Part shown: piece after piece, positions 51,801 through 64,000 of the stretch
Position numbering within the stretch: position 1 is the stretch's first letter
How the letters are laid out: every line of letters begins with the position of its first letter
NCBI RefSeq assembly: GCF_000150275.1
Contig: NW_002060946.1
Coordinates: 5,183,035 to 5,247,034 of the forward strand
Source: Trichoplax adhaerens
Lineage: Eukaryota > Placozoa > Uniplacotomia > Trichoplacea > Trichoplacidae
Length of the DNA stretch: 64,000 bases
Reading direction: 5' to 3'
Translations under genes and position numbers: made by a program
The notes under the pieces: model-generated
What the model was told of the DNA's origin: nothing
Databases searched by the model: none
Seen by the model: only the letters and a program-made list of their open reading frames with translations

Positions 51801-54800
51801 TTCTGTAACTAAGTTATCGTTTGATGAAAAGTTAAAGGTGTACATTTTTGCCTTATATTCGATCAATTACTTTGTAAACTAATATTAATGAACATTACGA
51901 ATGATAATTTATTATGAATGTATTTATTACATGTTTAATATAGATACTGAATGCAGTCGAAGTTGGGGATAGATTTAAAAAAACTTTGCCACTTTTATTG
52001 AAGCAAATTGAAGTATTAATAGCTTTTTGTTACATTTATATTGGTTGTATAATATCAAAGTTTGACTCTATGTATACACTATTAGTAGGAGTGTTGCTGA
52101 ATTTTAATACGTGTATAAATTGTTGTTAGGGATTAAAATTACTACAAAAGCATGGTTCAAGCAGTTCCACTCCACCTATAATATCCAAGAATAAAGTGCA
52201 GGTATTTATTACTAGTCTACTGAAACAGGAATCAGGCATCAGAAATAACAACGGGCACTTATGAATTATTTACACAACCTGTTGTACGGAAGAAATTTAT
52301 ATAACACTTCGTAATTATAATCCTATGCACGTAAATTCTTTATCGGAAAACAATGCCTTATTTATTGCAGCCTTTAATGACCCCAACTCGAACAAGGGAT
52401 TTAAACGATCTCGCTGATGAGCCAGAGGATGAAGTAGCGGAATTGCAACAAAAAATAAAGTATAATATATTAATGCGTAATCTGTGACTATCTTATTATT
52501 GTACCAAATTTGATCTATTCTGCAATGACGACAATTTTATTGCAATTTTAGTAATGCTAATCTTCCTCCACCGGCACTTAAGGCAGCTAAAACTGAATTA
52601 AAGGTATTAATTTATTATTAATTTATTACGTGGTTCTTTTTTGTGATAGTATTATTTAAAATATCTAGAGGTTAAAGAAAATGCCCCCACAGCTGCCGGA
52701 TTATAGTGTTACAAGGTAGTAAATTTATCGGTGATCCTATAATCGTAATCAATCTTTTTGTTGACATTCTCTTCCGCATATGATGGTACTTTTATTTTCC
52801 GCTCTAAAAAATATTATTCACGAACCTATAATGCTCATAGAAATTATCTAGAATGGATGGTTGACCTGCCGTGGAAGAAATCAACGGAAGATAAATTAGA
52901 CATTAATAAAGCAAAGTTAGTTACTGGCTATTAACGATACTTGAAGTATATTTTTTTAATACATAATTCAGCTGATGGTAGCTTATTGAATTTGTGTTCT
53001 AATTATCAACTAGGGTGGACTTAGATGACGATCATTTTGGCATGAAAGAACTAAAAAAACGCGTTTTGGAGTATTTAGCTGTCAGACAGTTAAGAAATGA
53101 TTTAAAAGGTAAAATAGACATATATCACGCTGTTCTTTTGCCACAAAATAGCTGGAGATATGTCCGTGTTAACCAATTTTCTTCGTAATAGGACCGATTT
53201 TATGCTTCGTTGGTCCACCGGGCGTAGGCAAAACCAGTGTCGGCCGATCGATCGCAAAAACTTTGGGTAGAGAATTTTTAAGGTGAGTATAATGTAAAGA
53301 CACTGTTTACCTAAAGTGATAATCTTGCTTTGTAATAAGTACTTTAATTTTTAATTTGTAGAATTTCTCTTGGAGGCGTCTCTGATCAATCCGAAATTAG
53401 AGGCCATAGGTCTGGAACATTGCTAAAAGAAGTATCATTCGTTAGTAATTAAGTAAGCAACCCTGTAATCTACATTTCTGTTTACTTGCAAGGCGTACCT
53501 ATATAGGTTCAATGCCAGGCCGCATCATCCAAGGATTGAAAAATATTGGCGTTAATAATCCAGTATTCCTACTTGATGAAGTTGATAAATTGGTAGACTT
53601 AATTTCGTAGAGAAAGCTTCTGAAATAATAGATAAACTTTCTCAGAATGATTCTTCACTGCTTTAGAGTAAGGGAATTCATGGCGATCCTGCAGCTGCTC
53701 TTTTGGAAGTACTGGACCCTGAGCAGAATAATACATTCACCGATCAGTATCCTTTCATTTTAAATCATTTTGTGAACAATTGTACAATTATAAAACTATA
53801 TAATATTACGATCCTTAATCCAAGTTCTCATTTAGCTACCTCAATGTACCATTCGATCTGTCACAAGTAAATATTGATTTCATGCTTTAAATTTTCTTGA
53901 TATTATATCAGTTGGTAGTAAAGACTAATATGTTTTTTCCAATCCTAAACCTGAAAGGTGATGTTTATTGCCACTGCTAATACTTTACACACTATACCTT
54001 CAGCTCTGTTAGATAGGATGGAGGTATAGTACTGGACCTGTACTAATTTATTGCTTTCATTTTTTGTATAATGCAGTTACATCTACGTTTATGCAAAAAA
54101 TTCATTCGGTTTTTAATTTATTGCCTGTAACAATAGGTAATAGAAGTACCTGGATATACTCAAGAAGAAAAAGTGGAAATTGGTGCCCGCCACTTGGTTG
54201 CGAAACAATTAACGGTATAACTATATTACTTACCCTTATCTATAAATATTTACTATTCGATTTATAAATGCAATGAATAATTTTATGATTCTGTAATAGC
54301 AACATGGTTTAAGAAATGACCAGCTTGAAATTCCAAGTGAAACAATTAAAGTTATAGGTATAACTAACATTCAAGTTGTGTTTGCATCGCTTCACAAATT
54401 AACTCTGTTATGAGGTCACTTTTAAAATATAACGATATACTAACATGTACTCAAATTACAGTTTCCCGTTATACTCGTGAAGCTGGTGTGCGCTCACTAG
54501 AACGAAAATTAGGAGCAATTTGTAGAGCTGCAGCTATTAAGGTAAGGAACGAAATCTTATTAAAGAGCGGAGGTCCGAACTGATGGCTAAAAATATGCCT
54601 TGCGTCAAAAGATTGCTGAGCGGTCAATAGGTACTTCTGAGGACAGGAATAAAGATAAGATAAAAGAACCAGCAATCCATCAGAGTAGTGATATATCGAA
54701 TTCTATCGTCGTTGATGAAAGTGCTTTGAAAGAAATACTTGGTGTAAGTTGGACTTTAATCACTTTGCACGTTGTTGACTTACACTAATTTCCATTAACT

Positions 54801-56711
54801 GCGTATGGAGAATCTAATTATTCATTCAATTTTTAGCCTCATATTTATGAACATGAGGCATCGCAGCGCCTTACCTCACCTGGAATTGCAGTTGGTAGGT
54901 TCTGACTTTGCTTTCAAATCGGTAGCACTTACAAATGTTAAAATTACTAAACAAAAGTAATTTATAGGCTTAGCTTGGACCCCTATGGGCGGTGAAATTT
55001 TATTTGTCGAAGCTAGCAAAATGATCGGTGATGGTAAATTGAAGTTGACTGGACAATTAGGTAAATATACAGTTTTGATGGCAGCGTATAGTAGAATGAC
55101 CAGAAAAATGATAAGCCCCCCCCCCCATTATTTTGCATTGAACGGCCGCCAGGCATCTCTCTCTCTTTCTAGTAGAACTTGATATTAATTGCTTGATATA
55201 TTAAAGATTTAATATTTTCTACTTTGACTTCATGGTTTGTAATAAAGGATGTCTGTCTCCAAATACTATTCACTTACACACAAGTATTAACACAATAACT
55301 CGAGCTTAGGATAAGCCTTTATTACGAATTCAATTATAGTAATAGTGATTATCTCACGGTCTAGTATGGCACTTTGTTAGAAATTGTACCATGCGAGCCC
55401 AGCAATAACATCTATGTGAAGGTTACTTCACTACATGGTTATAATTTATTCATTGGATATTATTAATAATTGCATCAGGTGACGTAATGAGAGAGTCCGC
55501 ATATCTAGCTCTTACTTGGCTTAAAAGTCATCCAGATCAGGTTAGTGGCATACGCATATAGATAGCGTAATCAGTTTTGATAGCTAATCAATCGCGACAA
55601 AGAGCTGTAAAACAAATTACCTAATTTTATTTCCTTTCAGAGATACTGTAGTCTCGATGGTACTTTTTTATACACCTTAATTTGCTATTACTAATGTTAT
55701 CTTCATTTCTGGGTAGTGTGGTTTATCAAAGAATGATAGTGAATCAATGAACAAGCTCGATATTCACATCCATTTTCCTGCAGGAGCTGTTGAGAAAGAT
55801 GGACCATCAGCTGGTATAACCATAACCACGGTGCTCGTATCACTGTTTAGGTACAATTAAATATGCAATAATTTATACTTATTGAAGCCATGGTTAGACA
55901 ATTACTTTAACCTATAAGGATACTGTAACTCGTTTTTGACTTATGATCTAATGATTTACTTTTGTTTATTTATATTCTTGTAATGTACGCAATAGTGCTA
56001 AATGCGTTCGCTCAGATACGGCAATGACAGGAGAGATAACTTTGCGTGGACAAGTACTACCTGTATGCTAATAGTTACATGTTTTTATTAATCATACGAG
56101 TTGTTGTAGTAATTTATTATATTTTTGAGCATAAATTTCAAGTATTTGGTACTTTCCTAATTCACTATGTATTGCTTTTAAATTAGGTTGGGGGTATTAA
56201 AGAGAAATCACTAGCAGCCCATCGCGCAGGCATCAAAAGGGTAATCATTCCGCAACGGAATTTGAAAGTAAGTGATTAAACTAGAAATTACTTTCAATTT
56301 TTGTTAGTATTGGTTTGATACTATGACTACATGCACGTGTCTGTACTCTGTACAGTGTACATTAAGCGATCTTTCTAAGGCTTTAGTACGTTTTACAATA
56401 TTTTGTTTTAGAGTTGAAGATATGATGTGCAACTCCTTTTTGTAAAAAAATATACAATTTTTGACATGTAGCTATCAGCAATTATAATCTTAGATATTCT
56501 ACGTGTTTTGCTTTAGGATTTAGAAGATGTTCCAGAAAACGTTAAGGTTTGCTATTTATTTGATCGTTTAAATAAAATGAACTACATAGTAACCTGACTG
56601 TCTTTGAAACAACAGAAAGACGTTAAATTTATTCCGGTAAAGCGAATTGAAGATGCCTTGGAGGCCGCTTTTATAAGTCAGTTTCCTTTTAAGCCTGATA
56701 GTAGGTTATAG
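48848..56711 (+). CDS. LONP2: Peroxisomal Lon protease homologue, 826 aa, 30 exons
   Basis: ATP-dependent serine protease for protein quality control in the peroxisomal matrix. Exons: 48848-48957, 50861-50948, 51117-51303, 51467-51594, 51754-51837, 51944-52012, 52130-52201, 52371-52459, 52552-52603, 52669-52715, 52841-52915, 53014-53108, 53192-53282, 53362-53409, 53493-53592, 53667-53746, 53836-53866, 53958-54023, 54137-54214, 54300-54357, 54462-54541, 54612-54743, 54837-54894, 54968-55060, 55479-55540, 55717-55850, 55996-56062, 56187-56267, 56517-56546, 56616-56711. The frame is open throughout. Lon N-terminal domain about 10-200; Walker A GPPGVGKT 373-380; Walker B VFLLDEVD 436-443; protease domain with catalytic Ser722 (KDGPSAG) and Lys763 (GGIKEK). 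It ends in SRL, a PTS1 peroxisomal signal, which with the close match to human LONP2 (about 850 residues) separates it from mitochondrial LONP1. An in-frame TGA upstream makes the chosen ATG the first available. The junction 55540/55717 is the least certain; a microexon could be missed there. Confidence 0.95.
48958..50860 (+). other. First intron of LONP2
   Basis: A 1.9-kb intron, far longer than the other LONP2 introns (mostly 65-150 bp). It holds scattered single CAGTAC/CTGTAC motifs (for example TACAGTACTGTAG at 50040) but no gene. A minus-strand 79-codon frame at 49.2-49.44 kb shows no known motif and is treated as chance. Confidence 0.65.
55116..55175. repeat. Poly(C)11 and CT-rich tract in a LONP2 intron
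   Basis: A run of eleven C begins at 55116, and about 45 bases later lies a (CT)n-rich tract TCTCTCTCTTTC. Both lie in the 418-bp intron after the exon ending at 55060, which is the second longest in the gene. They are simple-sequence insertions and affect no splice site. Confidence 0.7.
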
Positions 56712-58240
56712 CCTCGTACTTTTGTATCAACAATAGTAATAGCAATTGATTATCAGTTGAAAGTTTGGTGAATCAACGTGGCATTCAACGAAATATTATA
56801 TCATCTTTAGTATAACCGATTTTGGTTGTAGGTGATACCTTAGCAGTTCGATGTTTTAATGTACTACTGCAGCTTAATAATTTCATAGCGTAAGCTCCTC
56901 GCTCTTAGTATAGCAAAATTAATTCATGGTTAACTACACTAACACTGATATATTCTTGTACTGCAATGGTAGATTTAAAATATGTGAACATTTTATTTTT
57001 ATTTGATGTTATAAGTACTACAGGATTATCATGTAAAACGGTTACAATTGCTTAATGTTTAATACCTAATATTCTACTTATGATAATACAGCACTTCACT
57101 TGATCAAATTTAATTTATCAATTGATGCGCTCTTATCCTGAAAACGTTTAGTATAAATTTTATGCTTCTAATGCTTTGCATAGCCTGTAGTTGTCTACGA
57201 TTACAAAATAAACCGATAACATTTTCATCACTAAACTGGTCTTAAGGTATTCAATCATGTAATACGACTATTGCATTCTTTTGGTGTTACGTGTGTTTTT
57301 ATCAATTTTCCCCTCTAAATATGATATTGTTGATTATTCTTCTATCATAAAGACGAAGACACAGTATAGAATATGATTGATCATGTCAGTTTGCAGTGAA
57401 CTACATTTCTGCCCAAGAACCTGCATAACAAGGGGGAAGCGCTTAGCATAAAGTATATACTGTGTAGAATTGACTGCACAATCAATTATAGCATTTAACT
57501 TGACGCTTCTGAAATGGTGCTGTTCCTAAGTTTAAAGACAAAACCTATTCATAACATTCATTTATTGTCAATAATTCTAATCTGAAGAAGTTAAGGATAT
57601 TACGTAAATTACAATATGACATAGAATTAATTCTCGTAGCGCAAACTTGGTAAGGCTACAAAAACTTGAAAGCAAGTTAGTTAACTAAATTAATGAATTC
57701 CTACATAATACTTCCTACTTACAGCTAAATCTAGCAAAGTGGGTACTTTAAAACCTGCGGTAAGTTAGATTTATGATAGTACCAGAAATAGTTTAAAACA
57801 ATCACTAAAAAGATTATCGATATTTAACATTATAATACTGACTCAAGTAATTTATCCTTATGGCCGCATTATTACGGGTATTAATCCAAGTCACTATTAC
57901 CATAATGCATTTTTACGCTATATTTCATACTTTTTAGCATCATGATTTTAAAAGGTTGGACAAGAGGCGGCAGCAGTAAATCAAAGTTACCAGTTCAAAT
58001 TACTATTAAATAATGATTCAAATTTTTAGTTACTACCCACACCTATATCACTGAATCACAGATTCTATAATAATATGGTACTAAATCGTTAATGGCAGTT
58101 ATTAACGAATAGATAGTAGATACCGATAATAACTACTTGTAAAATGAACGTTGCCAAAACAGATAGATGTAATTAAGATTCCATAAGCGCAATTAGCGAA
58201 GATTAAAGCTTGATAGTAAGTCTTGTTAAATTAACTGTAT
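56712..58240. other. Convergent intergenic region between LONP2 and PIP4P
   Basis: The two genes point at each other, so this stretch contains both 3' UTRs. An AATAAA at about 57207 could serve LONP2, and a TTTATT at 57561 (AATAAA on the minus strand) could serve PIP4P, but neither is close to its stop codon. No coding sequence or repeat array is seen. Confidence 0.45.
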
Positions 58241-59870
58241 CTAAGCCATGCTGGTATTCCCGCCGTCATTGTCGTCTTGGCCTCCATCTCTATTACGCTG
58301 AGTAATAGGATAACTTACTTTCATACAGGCAAAGAACATACCACGCAATATATTTAATAAGCCAACAATGAATGCACCTATCAATCATACATATAAGTTG
58401 AATAGTTATGTTAAGCACAATTCAATCGCTTGCTATTTATTATTATATTGAATTTAGATGTGCAATCATTTGATTCGACTGACCGATATAAATAGTGTAA
58501 TAACCGCCATATTGACTTGCAGCGAAATACGTACTGACCTAGTTTACATATATAAATCACATCAATTACTCGAAGAATATAAAATTATTAGTTGTACAAT
58601 TTTTAAAAGGAATAAAGAGGAAGCTAGGCGTAGTAAGTATTTAGTAATTGGATAATTTTTGATAAAACTCACAATTAAAATAATGCCAATAACGATGAAA
58701 AGTACTCCAACAGATATATAGACGCTTGCTCTTCTCTTAGCATATTGTGGTCCAGGCGATGAGCTAATAAGAACAATGAAACTTTAATCTACTAGATTAT
58801 TTTCAAGACTGGTCTTGATTAAGATCTTTACTACTCACATTCGCTGACAGTGAGAGCACCGTACGGAAACATTGGTTCTGTTAAACTACAAGATGAAACC
58901 AAATAAAATACGTCAATAAAAAAATCTTGAAGTAGAATTTGTTTCATTAATTATTTCAAATTATTTGCAAGATATTTCTCATCGCTATTTTGGATACTTT
59001 TATCGAAATAGAAGCATAAACGTACAAAGAATTCATGTTGACAATGACCACAGCTGTATCGTATCCCAGATAGGACTATGGGAATACCACGCGAAAGGGT
59101 GAAAATCGGTGCACTTGCTGCGTTGACCGTGGTAACATAATTGCTAATACAAGTAGACACATAAAACAATCAATATCAGCTATCGTAAACTAATCAATCT
59201 ATTTTGTTGCAGCATACCAATTTGATCTAGGACATCTGACACGGGCAGCATCTTTATTACAGATAAGAAGACAATTACAGACACAGCGAATATATTTTTT
59301 ACCCTCGGGAGGATCTTTGACAGGCTAGAATTATTTAATGAATCAATCAAGCAAAGCAATCAATTTTAATCATCTGATAGTAGAGTATATCAAAGATAAT
59401 GAAAATAAAGAGATGACGAGTAGTCGTCAATTATTTTAGTGTAGCACTGAGCTACTATTAATCGCAAATGACCATTACTATAGCAATTTGGTCAACCTAA
59501 AAAATGTCTACTATGGCTTACAATGGTCAGTTTGATTGCCATGTACTGAAAATTAAATAACATGTTTCTGATTGTCACTATAATTTACTACATACTCATC
59601 AATTCTAACTTACCGATAATTCATTGCATTTTTCACATTTTACGGCGTGTTGATCACGACGAGTAGAAATATCAATTAAGTGTTGACAGACTTTGCATGC
59701 TAAAACAGTTCTTTCCCCTTCTTTCGTAGAATGACTGTAAGAAGGTGGTGGTTCGATAGGCGTAGAAGATGAATGAATTCCTCCAGACAAGGGTGGCGGT
59801 AGCAATGAATCATCTTGACCCGACAGTGGAGGAAGTGGAGGGAGTTGGTTGTCTGATTGTTCCGATGGGC
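58241..59870 (-). CDS. PIP4P: Phosphatidylinositol-4,5-bisphosphate 4-phosphatase (TMEM55/PIP4P family), 7 exons, first exon not found
   Basis: Endolysosomal membrane protein of the TMEM55 family, reported to remove the 4-phosphate of PI(4,5)P2. Exons on the minus strand, in order: 59870-59614, 59324-59218, 59113-59026, 58885-58839, 58763-58673, 58538-58484, 58377-58241 (TAG); phases agree and 259 residues are visible. First comes a Pro-rich cytosolic stretch ([17 protein letters not shown]). A Cys-rich zinc-ribbon-like region follows, with [37 protein letters not shown] and CSHCQR. The CX5R signature (C-NKDAA-R) is intact inside it. Two membrane segments end the protein: [17 protein letters not shown] and [20 protein letters not shown], then SYP and a Gly/Asp-rich tail. 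Human homologues have 257-284 residues, so only a short first exon with the start Met is missing, upstream beyond 59870. It is convergent with LONP2. The family is unmistakable; whether the phosphatase activity holds here is inferred from CX5R. Confidence 0.93.
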
Positions 59871-62441
59871 CTATTAAATAGTGAAATGAATGCAGAGAGT
59901 CAATATATATTGCAATTTAATTTTTGGTAACGCGGCGAAGGCATCATTTGCGCATTCCATATCAATAATAGAAAGAAGTATTACTATCTTGTTATTATTC
60001 ATGGTTTCATATTGTTATAGCATCATTTTAATGTGGTTAGTCATGATGGTTATGGCTTCTACCATGACAAAAATATCTTGAGATAACTTTTTTTAAACAT
60101 TATTATACAGCAGATGAGCAATTTTTTTTTAAATAGGCAACTATCCAAGTTGGCATTATTGAAGTTACGAATAAATTGATGTGCAAGCAAGCTTACGAGG
60201 ATGATCTCATGCCAATCTGCTATTATTATTTTACTAAAAGATACAAGTATTTTAAACAGAGAATGATAATAACGCCATTTATTAACTTAGCTAGCAATTC
60301 GATAGTTGGAAATGAGGAATCAACGGGTATACTTGAGTACTCGATATTGCCAATGGGTAGAATGAACGATTGTACTGTGATCAATCGTAAAACATGACAA
60401 AGCAATCCATTGATATAATCTATCCCTTAAGACGGTACAAATATACATGTAGAATTAACAGTTGACATGGATACTCCATTTAATTTAAAAAATATCCGCA
60501 ACAAGTCAATAAGGAGGAGGATTTTTGATTGCCTTTTTAATGATTAATGACCAATCTCTTTCAAACATTAAATTTACTATACTACTGGTAGGAGCTCCTT
60601 GTTCTAAGAATAATAATCATAATAAAATGTTGGCAACGTGAAACCTTGTGATGTTCCATAGAGATTTGCACTATTTTTATAACATCGTTGTCAGTAGCAG
60701 TCATTAATTATTGACCTAATGCGGACTGTAATTGGATAAAAGTATAAAAAATTTTTGATATTTGCCCATAGGAAATTAGGAATAGAAGAGATACCGCTAA
60801 TATTTGAATAGTCAATTCAATATAGCATAAAAACTTGCAATTCAATTATTAATTACGTAGAGTTCAATACATTTCTTTTTACTATAGTCTTTTAGTCATT
60901 TATATGACTATGTATACGCGTATATCCAATCCTCTTATTGAATTTAGTTTGTAAAACTGTTTTTTTCCGATTGCTAAGGTGATAAAACTACTACTGTACA
61001 GTGCCTATGTAGGGAAAAAGACTCTGCTCCATCGTCTGTTGAATATTACTGTAATGATAGGGTGATTAACATTCTTGGATGTTGATATCTAAACGGTGAT
61101 ATCGATATTAGCGTTTTTTTTTTTCATTCGTAAACTCCGAATTCATTCAATAGTACTCCCTTATGGCATTGGGCAATTACAAGCAATCATTGAAATTGAT
61201 CATCACTGCTAGACATTGATTCAAAGGCATATTGCTATCCAATATTGCACCATCTTCAAAATACGTTGATAGGAAATGGGCTTGCAGTCTTTTTAACAGT
61301 CAAATGCAATGAATTCTATTCATTTCAAGAGTATTATGATTATAATCTTTACAGTAAATAAGCGAATTCACTAGTCGAATTGGACTTCAATACACCATTA
61401 TAACAGGCTATCCATCAATTTCCTTCGATATTGTTGAATGGCTGAGTAGGGGTTATTTGGATTAATAGTAAAAAGTCTAAAAAACATGTTACTGTCATGA
61501 TGGAATATCTCATTATCTTAGACATCAATAAAATCAATGAATACTATTTCAAATGTGCATTTCATGACCTTTGACGTTGAACATTGATCGAATTATTTTG
61601 ATCTTACTTATACGAGTATATCAATATTACAGTGATGACGATATCGGGCTATCGCCAATCTAGGAATCGTTAGCTAGGTAGCAACCATTTTGTTGATGCC
61701 TTTTTAGTCTGTGTATAAAGAGTTTAGCTACTTATCAAGTCGATAGTTACCATGCTGTATAAAGCAAAGAATGAACAATTCATTTCATCCTCATTGAACG
61801 ATATACGAGTTTTCCTTTAGCGCTCCCATTTCAATTGATGTTGAGTAATGCGATAGCGCATTTATCTGCTCTGCTTGATGTGGATTGAAAATACTTTCTA
61901 GTGGATAGAGGAGTTCCAATCTGTTGCTCGATCTATGTATTTGACGATAGATGCTCAACAACCATTTCATTGAGTTTGTTGATGTTGGAACAAGTCATAA
62001 CCATGATATTTATTGAAGCATGTGACATCCATGGAGCAAGAAATATTACGATCAGCGGTGTTATTGACGATAAAACTGATCATGAATGCATTAGAAATAA
62101 TGCAACGAGTAAACCCTTCATTGACTTTGTGATTTGCTTGGTTATAAAACGGTACAGGCAATTCTTTTTAGCGGTTAACAAATTTTACTTTATTGCTTTC
62201 ATCGATTGGATTGATGGAATAAAAAAAGATTCCTTTTTTTTCATCGCTAACGTAGTACTACTTTGTGTGGTTTATAATATGTTTTTTAATTGCTAGTACA
62301 GTATATGAATATTAGCAATAACTATGATTACTAGATGTGTTTCTACTTGACTAGAGTTGGCTCTATTCGAATAGTGCATCTCCACGCGTACTCGTATAGA
62401 ATGCGTACATTAATTCATACCGTAAATGTACATGATGAAGA

Positions 62442-62600
62442 TACAAAGTACAACTTGAAATTGTTCTCGGTTATATTCAGGTGCAACGAATTCAAATTGT
62501 ATTTTAGCTAGTATAAGGGAAAAAGTCTATGAACACGTATATGGTAAAGCTGCAAAGTACAACTTGAAATGGTTACCGGCTATAGGCCCGGTAGAATGAC
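62442..62600. repeat. Two-copy direct repeat, period about 110 bp
   Basis: CAAAGTACAACTTGAAATTGTT at 62443 recurs as CAAAGTACAACTTGAAATGGTT at 62553, each followed by a CGGxTATA phrase. Copies also share ATGATGAAGATA/ATGGTAAAGCTG just before. Confidence 0.65.
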
Positions 62601-63702
62601 TACCCTGAAAGTTATTTTAGCAGGAGTAGCCATACAGTATTAGGGGAAAAGGCATTTGTATCCTTTTGGAGAATTGGCTTCATTCATGACTGAAGTAGAG
62701 TAGCAAGAAAGCCTAGGAAAAGAGTTAGGTCTAACCGATATCACAGTAACCATTCAATTTGTGGCTGTTGAAATTTTGCATTCAGTTTTGCAGAGTTATA
62801 GACGGACCAAGGACAGTATGCTATCTACCATCTACTTCGTAGAGTCATTACTGGCAATTCTATTCTTATTTTAACCGGAGATTGTGGCCATCCTAAACTA
62901 GCATGTATACTACTTTTAAACGAATAATTGTAGCCAACACTGCAAGCAGCTAGTCTAACTCAATGGACTGCTATTTCCATTTTTTTTCAAGAAGGAAAAT
63001 CAAATCCATACTTTATCTGTCTAATAATTGTGCGCGCGACATAATAGACTAGTAAGAAAATTAGAAATGGTCGTCTATTGCATATGCTGAATCAGTGCCT
63101 TTTTTCCGACTATCTAGGATGACATTACAGTAGTTGGTTATGGATTTAGAGTGGAATTGCCTTGTATGTGCAAAGATTCGTTAAGAATTCTACTCCATAC
63201 GCCCGTATCATGGCTGATATATGGGGGGAATATTTTATGACGATTGAAAAAACCGACAAGAAAATGCACGTCGAAAGGGGAGGGGGAAGTACAGTATTCC
63301 ATTACTAGAGTAGGATAAAATGTAGGTACTTCTTACCAAGGATGAAAAGGTACAGTAAATCGATCTGTAATGCCAGTATTGGCCAAGATAGAGTCAAAGA
63401 GATGCTGTAAAATAAGAAAAGGCTATTCTATTCCTTTTTTTTCTTTCTTCCTCCAGTCCTGTCATCCTTTTTCATCCTACTAGAGTAATAAGATGAGACT
63501 CATTTTCCGACATTGCTCCATTCTATCATCGTAAACGGTTGAACGTAAGAAAGATGAAAATAATCGCTAGGCAACCGATGGCATTCTACCTAAAACTTAT
63601 GTTGTCCATTTTCATGTGCGTATTTTAGCGTTTCAAAAAGTTTCCTTCCGATCATCATTGGCCTATAGCATAGCCATTATGGTGGCCATTCTGCCCTTGA
63701 TG

Positions 63703-64000
63703 CAGATTGTCAAGCGTCAAGAAGAAATGGTCTAATCCAATTGCCATGATAGGATTGAAGAGAGTGCAGTGGAATAACATCATGGCGTTCCCTTCCAGTC
63801 AGGCTATTGCAGTCTTGAATACTCGATTCTCCTTGATATGGAGAATACTACCAGTCCTAACTGAATGTTAGTGACACTAGCCTAAATTGATTTTGTATTT
63901 TCTTTAATTACTGGGGGAAGAGAGAATATTTTGAGACTTTCGTTTTGTCATGATTGTACCCCATGACGGCAACGCATACTGACAGATTGTCAAGCGTCAA
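63703..64000. repeat. Exact 18-bp direct repeat 280 bp apart, second copy at the window edge
   Basis: CAGATTGTCAAGCGTCAA is found at 63703-63720 and again at 63983-64000, where the window stops. The first copy continues GAAGAAATGG; whether the second does cannot be seen. The text just before the copies (TTGATG versus TACTGA) is not conserved. Confidence 0.8.

Larger units (their letters stand above)
59871..64000. other. Region upstream of PIP4P: first exon expected, no supportable gene seen
   Basis: The first coding exon and promoter of PIP4P should lie here on the minus strand, but no exon encoding a family-like N-terminus could be picked out. A 131-codon plus-strand frame at 61901-62296 begins with GTG, matches nothing I recognise and is rich in Ile/Phe/Val as AT-rich chance frames are. 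Small repeats lie at 62.44-62.6 kb and an exact 18-mer repeats at 63703 and 63983. A poly(T) run lies at about 61117. Confidence 0.5.

Noticed and set aside
55635-55665. Possible LONP2 microexon after a TTTCAG acceptor (AGATACTGTAGTCTCGATG)
   Set aside because: Its length breaks the frame with the following exon for every GT donor available, while direct joining of the flanking exons keeps the frame and matches the family length to within two residues.
60580-61850. Candidate first exons of PIP4P on the minus strand
   Set aside because: Several ATG-led minus-strand stretches were tried, but none encoded a family-like start ending in the correct phase before a GT donor.
61901-62296. 131-codon plus-strand open frame
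   Set aside because: The longest frame in the last 4 kb, but it starts with GTG, has no recognised domain and is rich in residues coded by AT-rich codons. A minus-strand frame overlaps it. Not supportable as a gene without transcript data.

Overview
The window is nuclear DNA from an animal, most likely an early-branching one. It is AT-rich and the genes are split into many short exons with GT-AG introns, mostly 70-300 bp. The gene set is metazoan: an Iroquois homeobox gene, a ciliary RPGRIP1L-type protein, a carbonic anhydrase-related protein, a peroxisomal Lon protease and a PIP4P/TMEM55-type lipid phosphatase. No recognisable transposon, rRNA or tRNA was seen. Low GC, few mobile elements and about one gene per 10 kb would fit a placozoan. 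A sponge or cnidarian cannot be excluded from sequence alone, so the placement is an inference.

Layout. Positions 94-4183 (+) hold the C-terminal 787 codons of an RPGRIP1L homologue whose 5' part lies outside the window. Positions 7576-15669 (+) hold an eight-exon carbonic anhydrase-related protein in which two of the three zinc-binding histidines are replaced. Positions 15670-43711 form a 28-kb stretch with no recognisable gene. It carries several arrays of diverged 105-190 bp tandem repeats and clusters of TGATTGAT/TGATTGAC motifs. Positions 43712-45917 (+) hold a four-exon Iroquois gene. Positions 46-48.7 kb are dominated by short self-complementary CAGTACTG/CTGTACAG motifs, including a roughly 220-bp tandem duplication. 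Positions 48848-56711 (+) hold a 30-exon LONP2 gene ending in the peroxisomal signal SRL. Positions 58241-59870 (-) hold seven exons of a PIP4P homologue, convergent with LONP2 and lacking only its first short exon. The last 4 kb show no supportable gene.

The genes do not form a pathway. RPGRIP1L belongs to the ciliary transition zone, the carbonic anhydrase-related protein is predicted to be a non-enzymatic binding protein, Iroquois is a transcription factor, LONP2 does peroxisomal protein quality control, and PIP4P acts on endolysosomal phosphoinositides. All five reconstructed reading frames stay open across every predicted junction, with phases that add up, so the models are internally consistent. 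Exon borders were called by eye from GT-AG signals and family alignment from memory, not by a program.
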